A stretch of DNA of 64,000 nucleotides. It comes from Phycomyces nitens (Eukaryota > Mucoromycota > Mucoromycetes > Mucorales > Phycomycetaceae). The stretch covers positions 1,922,001 through 1,986,000 of the forward strand of contig JAHRBC010000008.1 in assembly GCA_022702545.1 (NCBI GenBank), read 5' to 3'. This document shows positions 43,271-53,300 of this stretch, in pieces (position 1 is the first letter of the stretch; each line of letters begins with the position of its first letter). Under the pieces are notes generated by a model. That model was not told where the DNA came from. It saw only the letters and a program-made list of their open reading frames with translations, and made no database searches. The position numbers and the translations under genes were made by a program.

Positions 43271-44212
43271 ATTCGAACACGACGTTTATCCTCTCGTACA
43301 CGACGTTTTTTTAAATTACCACTTTTACACATTCACCGGACATATTATTCAATTGATTTTATTTATTTGCTTTTTTGAACTGCTAGGGACCAGATAGTAT
43401 TACTCAACGCCGGACAAGTCACTTTTCATGAATCCGGTAAGATATATTTTGTTTTGTATGAGACAAGATTTATTGAATTGCCCATGACTCGGTGGACAAA
43501 ACCCTCCATTCCTTGTTTTCTTCGTTCCACCTTCTTGACTAGTCCTCTCCACCTCTCGACTTTATGCCTATGATATACTTGCATTAGCTTCCCACACATT
43601 TATGTGTGCATCAATATCTCCCCAGGCACCTACCTCTTCTTCATAGGAAGTAAGACCTGTTTTTTTGGGCAATTCAATAAATCTTGTCTCATACAAAAAT
43701 AATAATATTGAATTGCCCAAAAAAACAGGTCTTACTTCCTATGAAGAAGAGGTAGGTGCCTGGGGAGATATTGATGCACACATAAATGTGTGGGAAGCTA
43801 ATGCAAGTATATCATAGGCATAAAGTCGAGAGGTGGAGAGGACTATTCAAGAAGGTGGGACGAAGAAAACAAGGAATGGAGGGTCTTGTCCACCGAGTCA
43901 CTCACGTGGACAGGAGTAAAAGGAATGTTGTCAAAAACTTGTCTCCAGTAGGCTTTCCAGACTGCAGCCAAGACTCCATCCAGTACCGGTAAGATATATT
44001 AAATAAGCGCTTTACAAAAACGTCATGTATGAGGTTAAAGATTATGTTTTATTGAGAGATATAGTGCTGGCAGTCTATATACCATGTAGCATCTCGGGAA
44101 CTAATGGAAGGGAAACAAAAAAGTCTCTTGGACAAAAAGAAGACAAAAAAAGTAGAGAACGTCATGTATGAGAGAAACGTCATGTACGAGAGCGAAAACG
44201 TCGTGTTCGAAT
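43271..44212. mobile_element. TIR-bearing non-autonomous element interrupted by a LINE insertion
   Basis: The ends form terminal inverted repeats of about 38 bp. The left end reads ATTCGAACACGACGTTT then CTCTCGTACACGACGTTT (43271-43308). The right end, reverse-complemented from 44212, reads ATTCGAACACGACGTTT then CTCTCGTACATGACGTTT, with about four mismatches overall. Related units (AACGTCATGTATGAG) recur at 44021 and 44159, like subterminal repeats. Without the LINE piece at 43449-43985 the element would be about 390 bp. No coding capacity or clear target-site duplication of its own was found. Superfamily unknown. Confidence 0.65.
43434..44000. mobile_element. Fold-back LINE insertion flanked by a 15-bp direct repeat
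   Basis: CCGGTAAGATATATT occurs at 43434-43448 and again at 43986-44000, fitting a target-site duplication. Between them is LINE 3'-end sequence in alternating orientation. Arms 43485-43679 and 43706-43900 are 195-nt inverted copies with only a few mismatches and a 26-nt spacer. A 32-nt perfect inverted pair lies at 43452-43483 and 43667-43698 and contains an AATAAA-like signal near the LINE 3' end. Read on the minus strand, 43985-43840 gives AAVWKAYWRQVFDNIPFTPV, like the C-terminal region of non-LTR reverse transcriptases. A related 3' end lies at about 48180-48720. Confidence 0.75.
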
Positions 44213-45254
44213 CATTAGCGTTGGATGTCCATGAACGAGATCTATACACATTTTTAATTTATCCTTCAACACCCATTCTTTCACCAACCGAGAAATCATT
44301 GGACGACATCATTGAAGACGGTGATGGCAACACACATGATAGTGACGATGACAGTGAAACTGTAGAAAGCAACAATAATGTCGTCAGTAAAGCTAATGAC
44401 AATGACAAGGCTCCTCGGGGTCAAAACGCAAGTTTGACAGTCCTGTCATTCCATACTGCAAAGACAGAGTGCTGCACATAATGAAGACTATTGCCACCAA
44501 TGTTGATTCCGCTAATGAAAATGTCTTCAGCTATGATTTTGTTACAGCAGCAATGCAATATAAAATCATGACTGATATTTTCCCAAACTTGCATCGGCAT
44601 TGTAAAGAAACCCAACTTCAATATTGGGTCGGGCAAGCTAAAATCTGGGGACATATCGTTAAATCCAGGATCAATGGAAAGACGATTTATGGGCGACATC
44701 TTTGGATTGTTCGAAAGAAAATGCGCCAATTCTTAATCGAAACGAACGATTCCCTGTCATTATATTGGCAGAATATTCGGGAAAATCCTCACCTTGTTTG
44801 CATCGGTTATGCACGAAAATCAGTAACCAAGGAAACAGATGTGTCTCGGTCACATTTATTACAACTAATGGTCGACAAGTTGCACTTTCGACTAAAATGT
44901 CAGGAAGTTTACGTGAGCCCATGCTGTGCAGCGAATGATCCAATCTTGGACCGAGATTCGCCATCATTCCAAACAGTACTAGCATCGCTAAAAAGCTGTA
45001 AAGGAGACATCGCCGATCTCACTGACCGACTTTATTACTCACAACAAGAAGTACGGCTTGTCATAATTGACTATGCTAGTCTATCGACATACCCTAAAGA
45101 CATGAAATTTTTTTTGACAACATATCCCAACATTTGTGAAATTGCAATTGATCATGGTAGCAATTTAGAGATTCTTTCTCGACATATGCTTTTGAAAAAC
45201 AACAAAGTCGAAAAGTTTAACTGTCGTTCCACTCCAGTGCAACGTTCAAAATAA
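44213..45254 (+). pseudogene. YARKS-motif protein with serine-recombinase-like domain, 5' part frameshifted
   Basis: The main frame runs to 45254 (stop at 45252) and is open from about 44420. It contains a helical region (YDFVTAAMQYKIMTDIFPNL, TQLQYWVGQAKIWGHIVKSR, GRHLWIVRKKMRQFL), then VCIGYARKSVTKETDVSRSH, VYVSPCCAANDPILDRD, and VRLVIIDYASLSTY, ending VQRSK. The GYARKS block and the strand-helix order resemble the catalytic domain of serine recombinases (resolvase/IS607 type). The second arginine cluster usual in that family (D-R-L-x-R) is replaced by DYASLST, so activity is doubtful. A 5' acidic segment (44230-44400) is in a different frame, and stops lie upstream in the main frame. So it is a frameshifted copy or has an unresolved intron. 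I believe similar proteins occur widely in mucoralean genomes, but could not check. Confidence 0.55.
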
Positions 45255-45257
45255 TAA

Positions 45258-45785
45258 AAAGTTTTCATGACCCTGTCCCTCAATATTGGCATTGTTTATG
45301 AAAGACAGAACAGATATCAGTATAGTAAAAAAAAGGCATGTCCCATTTCACTATAAAGAAGATTTGTCCCTGTCAAAAAAAGGTTATTATCTTTGTATTC
45401 TTTATTGGGCGAACTGTTGCGGTTGTCGCACGGCTCTTTTAAACTTTTTTGTTTGTAGAAGATAGTTTATTATCTTTACACAGTCACGCTTCTTCGATCG
45501 GCGGTGCTGGGGATGTTTTAATGGCCTCATGTCTTATGAAGATGAACGGCTCTTTTAAACTGCATTGCAGATGAAAAAAGAAAAAAACTATAGAGAAGTC
45601 CGATCACGTGGGTCGGAGATTAGCTAAAGATATGAGAGATGTTGGATAGAATAATGAGCGGGTTAAGCGTGGATGCACACCATGATCATCTACAATTGAG
45701 TCGACAAAATGGCATGAGAGGCCTTGTAGGCCACAGATCCAGAAAGAAAAATAGGACCCTCAAACACAAATTGCCAATGAGCACG
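45258..45785. other. Stretch between YARKS gene and LINE relic
   Basis: CGGCTCTTTTAAACT occurs twice (about 45433 and 45548), each preceded by G/C-rich sequence, and TTATTATCTTT occurs near both. These may be end repeats of the YARKS element. No gene seen. Confidence 0.4.
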
Positions 45786-47601
45786 TCAGATAGCATGTGC
45801 TGTGATGGAAACTACCAGTACATTCAGACGCAAATGTGGGGATGGAGGCGGGAAGATCCCGTTAAGGAGAAGCTGTTGGGCGTAGGCCAAGGACAAGAAT
45901 AGGACATGCTGAGACAAAGTCGCTTCCCATGCAACAAGTTTACGAGGGTAGGAAAAGAAGAAGTGACCCATGGATTCGTCCTGTGCGAGGCAGAGCTGCC
46001 ATAATGGAGAGTGGACAACCGAGGGGAGAATGCGGTGCAGTCGCGATCTTGTGGGAACACATTGCCAGAGCGCCTTCCACCAGACAGTACGACAGTGATG
46101 AGGGATGGCTTGATGCCAGAATCGTTTCCAACTAAGTTTGGGAATATCATGGACTGCGCTGGAGGGAAGGGCAAGCGATCGCCAAAAAGAACCTGTCATG
46201 GCCTTCCCAAGTCTCCCATTATCCACCATGACATGGTGAAGGAAATATGATAGACAATCTGTGGGAGAAGAGGGTAGAGAGGAGGTTTCTGGGTCGATGC
46301 ATGAGGAGAACCACTCAAATAGAACTATGCGATGTCTATCCAGGGCTTGGAAGAAATGTTGGGTGTGATATCTGGCCTTGGGAAGGTCAACATATGTCCG
46401 GCATTGGAGCTGACCTTTAAGTGAGATGCGGAAGGCATCTGAGACAAGAACGCCTTTCATATTGGCAGTGGGGGGAAGAAATGGCGGGGATACCGTCCAG
46501 ATGGCTGACAAAGGAAAGTTGAGTATCAGGCTGGGAGGAAGACGCACTTCACTAGGAAGGGACTCTGGCCAAATATGAGAGCAAGCCCGGTGGATAGGCA
46601 ACAGAGAAGGGGGACAGGAGGATTGATGACCAGGGAACAAGATGGCGGTTTGGACGGTTGGGGAGCAAAAGTGTAGTGGGAGGAGAAAATTGAGGTAGGA
46701 AAGGACTAGACAAAGATACGTGGGGTGAACTCGGTCGTAGGCTTTTTCCTGATCCAAAAGCAGAGCCACATCTGGGTGCTTTGACAGTTGGGCATGATGC
46801 ATGACAAGGCGGGCAAGGAGACCATTGTCAGCGATGAACCGGTTGCACATGAAGCCGGATTCAAAAGGATTTATGAGAGGGCTAATACACATGCGTAGTC
46901 GCGCGGTCAAGAGCTTGTTGAAGATTTTTGCACCACAATTTATGAGAGAGATTGGGCGCCAATTCTTGAGTGAAGAGGTGTCCTCGGACTTGGGCAGTAG
47001 CCATCTCAACGGAATGTTGCAGGGCTGCGGCTTTTTCGCGGGCAGCATGTGAGAGGTGTTTTGGGCAGAGGATTTCGTTGGCCAAATGGCCGGTTTCGCC
47101 GCATCGACGGTATCGAGGAGGACGTGTGGGACAGGCCGAGATGAGGTGACCCTCTTGACGGCAGTAGCGACAATGGTGGGGCATGGCCTTTGAACGGGCC
47201 AACATTGGTGCGTTGAAGCATCCACCGATATGGATGCGTGGCTGGAGTGGGCGGATTGGAGATATAGCTGAAATGTCCAAGAACACAGCGGCCTCACCTC
47301 TGAACTGTCCGTGTCTGTCCACGTAAACACAGACATGGATAGCCTTGCCATAGGGCTCCATGGCTGTCTTGAGAGGATCACAGAGACCAATCTCAACTTG
47401 GCAGGCTGTGGTGATGACATCCTGAGTAAGAAGGGCTTCACTTTCTGGAGAAGTGAAAAGCGGTAGAGACTCGTTAGGTCGTACAAGGAGTCGGGATGGC
47501 CAGTTGTGGAGCGATGCATTCACTCCATCCCAAGTGCCTGAGCGTTTGACAACGTTTGACAAAGGAGCAGGACTTGGCATGTGTATTGTTGATTTGTGCA
47601 A
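45786..47601 (-). pseudogene. Internally deleted LINE (gag-like CCHC region plus RT pieces)
   Basis: Two overlapping minus-strand frames. The first (47601-46882) begins MHKSTIHMPSPAPL and leads to zinc knuckles CRYCRQEGHLISAC (intact CCHC) and RRCGETGHLANEILC (first Cys lost), as in ORF1 proteins of non-LTR elements. The second (47519-45786) carries NWRPISLINCGAKIF, SGFMCNRFIADNGLL and ALLLDQEKAYDRVHPTYL, the RT blocks up to motif A. The FADD active site is absent, and the frame continues into a C-terminal region with VWWKALWQCVPTRSRL and a degenerate LCLAQDESMGHFF zinc-like block. The endonuclease domain between gag and RT is missing. It is thus a collapsed, dead copy. Confidence 0.85.
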
Positions 47602-48175
47602 TAGTATAGTTGTATTATAATTTTATTGGTAAAAATGTTATAACGGAAAGAGAGTGATTCGTCCTAACCAGATACACTCCCAGACTGTACCAAATGTTCT
47701 ATCTCGTTGCACTTTTTGGGCAAGGTATTTTGGGTGGTATTTGTTTTTTTACTAGGCTCCCACAAAGTATAGCCGCAACTATTCTTAAAGAGAATAAAAC
47801 TTGGACTCATCGCTATATAATATTTTCCCATTTCCCATCTCAATTATTTGCAGCGTTGTAAAAAGTACGGCGCTTAGAGATATACTCCTTGGACAGTAAA
47901 TATTTTTCAAGAGCTACACAAGAATAAATATTCATTCTATGCAAAGTTTTACTAATAGCCTTTTTACAAACACATTTTTCTTTCTCTTTGTTTACCAAAT
48001 GTGCCATGGCACCCAAAGTTTGATCCCGATTGTTCCTCTAGTCGAAAACGACATGTCTTTATTCTCTGGGTGTAAGTAGTCTTGGTCTTTATAAAAGTTT
48101 CTTGCTCAGATCCTACTGTCATTAATCTTGGGAAATATTTATTATATACGGTGAGCTACGAAACACACTCTTTAT
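47602..48175. other. Intergenic/relic stretch
   Basis: AT-rich, no motif recognised. It lies between the 5' end of the LINE relic and a second LINE 3' fragment. Confidence 0.35.
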
Positions 48176-48720
48176 TGTTCAAGACAAAATTTTATTGATC
48201 TGCACCAAGAAAAACCAATTGTTATTTCCTAGAGATAAGAGGTATATTGAAGAGATGTTAATACTCTTATAAATGTAAGAGACACTAGTAGAGGATACAA
48301 TAGAAATACAAGATATATGATACATATCAAAGTAAATCATTGGCACAAGAGCTGGAGGACAAAGGTGGCTAGTCAAGTAAAAGGACGGAAAATTAAGTGG
48401 AGGGACTTGATAAAGACACCAACGTGAGCATGAGTACAAGGAGTGTCTTCAAAACTATCATTCAGCATGCCTTATAAATTGTAGTTAAAACATAAGAAAT
48501 GTGTGGACACATGGTCCAAACCCGCCAAACAAAGAGGACATTTAGCAGGTAGTGTGCTTATAACAGTAAAAGTATTGTGTTAAAGATGGTCACAATAAGC
48601 TGTGCGGTCTACATCCCATTGTCTCCTTACTTTACGAATTGGTGGCCCAAGATCGCCAATGATGGATTTTTATGAATGTGGGCCAGAATACCAAGGTCCT
48701 GTTTCTGATAGAATAACATC
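48176..48720 (-). pseudogene. LINE 3'-end fragment
   Basis: On the minus strand, about 48560-48440 gives TLPAKCPLCLAGLDHVSTHFL, the Cys-Cys-His block after the RT domain of non-LTR elements. This is followed by a degenerate DSFEDTPCTHAHV, which parallels QVFDNIPFTPVHV in the fold-back element at 43434-44000. The 3' end reads GATCAATAAAATTTTGTCTTG, like the AATAAA-containing end of that element. Several stops show it is dead. Confidence 0.7.
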
Positions 48721-48749
48721 TCTTGGTTCTGTCAATACATGACTTTGCT

Positions 48750-48795
<46 letters not shown>

Positions 48796-49015
48796 TCGAG
48801 GGCTGCTATTGCATTATCCAATATATCTTGACAGCTCCAACCAATTTCACGTGACCACTGTAGATTATTTTTCCAACAAACCAAAAAAAACAATTTTCAA
48901 GCAGCGGAGAATCGTCTGCAAAAACAGTACGGTCTGCATGTAAAATAGAAAAAGAAAGAAAGAAAAAAAGGGTTGGCTTGCTTTTGTTCAAGCTTAACAC
49001 ACAATCCTTTCTTTA
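48721..49015. repeat. (TA)n microsatellite and RBM42 promoter region
   Basis: A (TA)n tract of about 22 units lies at 48751-48794. The rest, up to the RBM42 start, should contain its promoter and 5' UTR. Confidence 0.8.
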
Positions 49016-49927
49016 ATGCCAAGTGGAGAATCTAGCTCAAATGCTGCTAATTCAGGAGGAGTAGATGGATCCGGAAATGATGGATCTGCCTACTACGATC
49101 CTAATCAAGCATATTATTCGGGCTACGATTACAGTGCAGGCAGCTATGCAGCTACTGGAACTGATGCAAGTGGTTACAACTATGATTCATCTCAATACTA
49201 CTACGATCCCAGCTACTATTCTCAGTATTATGGCTCTACTGATCCCAATGCTGCATCAACGAGTGATTCCACACCCGTAGCGTCTAATCCAGTCAGCAAA
49301 TACACACCCACGTCTTCATATCAACCCAACTCCTCTTCTAGTTCCTACCAGCCCTCGCTTGGGGGTGGAATGAACAACCAATCGTCGAGTACCTTTATGC
49401 TGCCGGTCTCAACGTCAGGATACACTGGACCTCGGCCTGCAAGTGCTACAGCAGCGTCTGCGGCAGAAGAGGCACGAAAGAAGGGCAAGAAAAAGACTCT
49501 TGTCCGTGCAGCAGGTGGAGAAGTGTGGGAGGATCCTAGTCTGATTGATTGGGATGACAATGACTATAGACTGTTTGCAGGTGATCTTGGCAACGAAGTC
49601 ACAGAAGAGCTGCTCTTCAAGGCGTTCTCAAAGTATTCCAGTCTTCAGCGGACTCGAATTGTGCGCGACAAACGAACAGGCAAATCCAGGGGATATGGGT
49701 TTATCAGTCTCAAGGATCCAAATGAGTTTGTAAAGGCGTGGAGAGAAATGAATGGTAAGACAGAAATGATTAAAGAGAACCTGTTTCTTATCTGTACTCT
49801 TACTCTAGGAAAATACGTTGGAAATCGGCCCATAAAACTACGCAAGAGCAATTGGAAGGACCGTAATATGGATGTTCGTGTCAAAAAGGAACGCGAGCGC
49901 GTTGGACCATACCAGAAGAATCGATAG
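49016..49927 (+). CDS. RBM42-type RNA-binding protein
   Basis: RRM protein homologous to RBM42, associated with spliceosome/hnRNP K complexes in animals. Two exons: 49016-49754 and 49809-49927. The N-terminal 130 residues are Tyr/Ser/Gly/Asn-rich (YYDPNQAYYSGYDY), like a prion-like low-complexity region. Then comes the family linker GKKKTLVRAAGGEVWEDPSL and the RRM: RLFAGDLGNEVTEELL (RNP2), TGKSRGYGFISL (RNP1), and after splicing MNGKYVGNRPIKLRKSNWKD. The 54-nt intron (49755-49808) keeps the frame open, so unspliced RNA would insert 18 residues into the RRM. The intron call rests on GTAAGA/CTAG borders and exact restoration of the MNGKYVG block. Confidence 0.94.
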   Translation: MPSGESSSNAANSGGVDGSGNDGSAYYDPNQAYYSGYDYSAGSYAATGTDASGYNYDSSQYYYDPSYYSQYYGSTDPNAASTSDSTPVASNPVSKYTPTSSYQPNSSSSSYQPSLGGGMNNQSSSTFMLPVSTSGYTGPRPASATAASAAEEARKKGKKKTLVRAAGGEVWEDPSLIDWDDNDYRLFAGDLGNEVTEELLFKAFSKYSSLQRTRIVRDKRTGKSRGYGFISLKDPNEFVKAWREMNGKTEMIKENLFLICTLTLGKYVGNRPIKLRKSNWKDRNMDVRVKKERERVGPYQKNR

Positions 49928-50341
49928 GACTAAACTTTATATTAAGCATTGTTTGTAAAGACTAGTAAAGGCTGTATCGAACCATTTATATATATATAAT
50001 TATATATATAATTATTTGTGTATTGATTGGATTGATTCCGTGTTAATAACACGAGGACTTTTGGCCTTTAGAGCTTGGGACTGACTGATGGCTTATATAT
50101 AAAGTGCTTGCTAGTTACAGATCCTCTACCCTTTTTTTATATATATATTTGGACCATGGCTGGCCTTGGAAAAAATGGCAGCGCGTGGTGGGACACTGTA
50201 GGGTGATACGTCACGAAAGTAACGAAACTTTATTATTGTTGCATTTGGTGGTTCAGCAAAATCCGTTGCAGTCTAATCAACCTTGTTTCCTTACTATTCT
50301 CTCTTTCTCCTCTTAATTCTATATAGCCACATCGCCACCTA
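49928..50341. promoter_or_regulatory. Intergenic region with TATA-like box upstream of the NDK-tail gene
   Basis: TATATATAA at 50094-50102 lies about 240 bp before the ATG at 50342. Palindromic TA-rich sequence at 49987-50012 follows the RBM42 stop. No gene seen. Confidence 0.35.
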
Positions 50342-53300
50342 ATGACACACACCGAGCCAGAAGCTTATATCAAAGTAAGCCCTGACCACTCTTCATTCAT
50401 TCACTCACTCACCTCATCATCAGGACCAAGGCTCCGTAGAGATCTCAGGTACTTGTTATTGGTCCAGAGGGAGTTCAATTGTCTTATTGCCGCTGTGTTT
50501 CTTTGTAGATACTCCTGAGGATACCTCAAGACCTATTCCTCATCTTCCAAAAGGACAAGAAGACCTCACCACAGCCACACACGAAGGGTACTTGCAAGAC
50601 ACACGGACCGAGTCCGAGTCCTCCTCCGAGAAATCCATTCAACTTAAATCCACAGCGGAGGGTGAATGTGTCGAGTCAATCGAACTTCAAAGCAGCCATG
50701 TTACCATGTCAAAAGAAGAAGAATTGGCTACCAGAACCACCAAGCAATTCGACGCTTTGCTTCCTGAGGAACCCGTCGAGTGTGTAGGCAGCCTGCCAGC
50801 CATTCAACAGACTCTGGCTCTAATCAAGCCAGACGTGACAGAGGCACAATACAAACAAGAGGCCCTGATCTCAATGGTGGTCGATGCTGGCTTCAAGATT
50901 GTCAGGGAGCGTGAGATCAAGCTCTCTCTAGATGATGCCCGTTTGTTCTATCGCGAGCATGAAAGCAAACCTTTTTACGATGATCTGGTGAAGTTCATGA
51001 GCAGGTAAATATACATACCCCTTTTTTAGAATCTTGACGAGGGATGGCGGTAGACATTGCGTCCATATACGTCTTGGTGCATACATGTGTGTGTGCATGC
51101 AGAATATGTGCCTCTTGTGTCTTCAATCCAGAACCAACTCATAATCCCAATCATAATCATAATCCTAATCATAATCTCAATTCTAATCCCTTTAGTGGCT
51201 CTGTGTACGCCATGGTGCTTGAGAAGGAGAATGCAGTACAGGCCTGGAGGGAGCTCATGGGCCCAACAGACTCTATAAAGGCAGGCGAAATTGATCCCAA
51301 CAGGCAAGTGGGTTTTTTGTGCTCTTCTTGTATTTCGTGGCTAATAACAGCATATGCCTATTTATAGTATTCGTGCACTCTTTGGCTCTGATGGTCTACA
51401 CAATGCAGCACACGGCAGCGACTGTTTGACTAGTGCCCAACGCGAGATTGACATCATTTTCTCCATCAAAAGCCAAACCAAGGTTGAACAGCTTGAGATC
51501 AGAGATACCCAAGAGGTTGAACAAGACTTGACCGACAATAATACCCAAAGCATTCAGCCAATCAAACAAGGTCAAGATCAAGACCTCTTGGAATCTCACA
51601 CTGAAAGCAAGCACTTGATTATCGAAAGCGTCCAGGCCGTCAAAACAATTTCAGGCTCTGAAGCCCAAGACCAGGCGGAGACAGAAAAGTCCCAGACCAT
51701 TAAAGAAAACACTCGCGCCACTTTAGAGGAGTCTTTGACAGCCGATGCTCAGACAATCCCAGTCCATGAAGTTCACTCTGGACTTGAGAGCATCAAAACC
51801 CAGGTCATTAAAGACGATGTGTTGGCTGTCCAAGCAGAGCTTGAGACTGTTGACCGAGACACTAATGAAGAAATACATGTTGTCAACGAGAATTCTACGG
51901 TGGAAATCGACCTCACTGACGACGAAGACAACCTTGAGATTGACTTGGAGGACGAGCTAGACCTTGAGGCCACCAAAACACAGCATTCTATTGTGGAAGA
52001 GATCTCAATTGATCTTGACGAGACTAGAGATGTTCATCACAAGGACACACATGTTGTAATTGAAGAGTCAGCTAATGAGGTTTCTCAAGAGACAAATGAA
52101 GATATCCAATCTATTGAAAAACATAACCTGACATTCAAGGAGGATAACGGAACTTCAGAAACAATTGTGTACGAGGTTGAACACACTGATATTGAGGTTG
52201 TCAAACATGAAAATATCACAAACATAGTGACCGATTCAAACAAGGAGGTTCAGGAGCTATCCATTATGGAATCTTCAGTGGGACCTATAACTGATACTAC
52301 TTTATCCACAATCGTTTCCCATAAAGATGATGATGATGTTACTACAAAACAAGTTGATGTCCAGGAAGACAATAATACTGTCTCTGTAACTTCTGCAGTT
52401 GAGGAGACTTTTGAAACTGAAAACTCTGCCACGACCACTACAGTCATTGACACCACTAGTTCCACAACAACAACAACCACCACCGAGAAAAAAGACAATG
52501 TGATCGAGACCAATGTCACCGAGACATCATCTGTTTCTGAAGAATCACTCGAAGCCGAGGTCTCTAAAGAATCTAGTTCAAAGGAAGAGGTTGTCGTAGT
52601 AGATGCCGAGGTTACCGATACATCATCTGTTTCTCAAGAATCACTTGAAGCCGAGGTCCCTAAAGAATCTATTTCAAAGGAAGAGGTTGCCGTAGTAGAA
52701 GATACCAATGTCATCGAGACATCATCATCTGTTTCTGAAGAATCTGTTTCAAAGGAAGAGGCTACTGTGGTCGAGACCAAGGTTACCGAGACATCGTCTG
52801 TTTCCGAAGAATCTATCTCAAAGGAAGAAGAAGTTGCCGTGGTTGAGACCAAGGTTACCGAGACATCATCTATTTCTGAAGAATCTATCTCAAAGGAGGA
52901 GGAAGTTTCCGTGGCTGAGACCAAGGTTACCGAGACATCATCTATTTCTAAAGAATCATTTGAGGCCGAGGTCTCTCCTGTCTCTGAAGAATCTATCCCA
53001 AAGCAAGTAGCTGCCGTGGTCGAGACCAAGGTTACCGAAACAGTATCTGTTTCTCAAGAAGTGCCTGAGGCCAAGGTTTCTGATGTTATTGAAGAATCAA
53101 CTGCAAAGGAAGTAATTGCTGTAGTCGAGACCAAGGTTGATGAAACAACTACTACTTCCGAAAAGCAGTCTGAAGCCGAAGTTCCTGCTGCTATTCAAGA
53201 ATCTATTGTAAAGGAAGAAGTTGCCGTGGTTGACACCAAGGTTGATGAAACAGTTACTACTTCTGAAAAACTGTCCGAAGTCAAGGTTTCTGATGTTATT

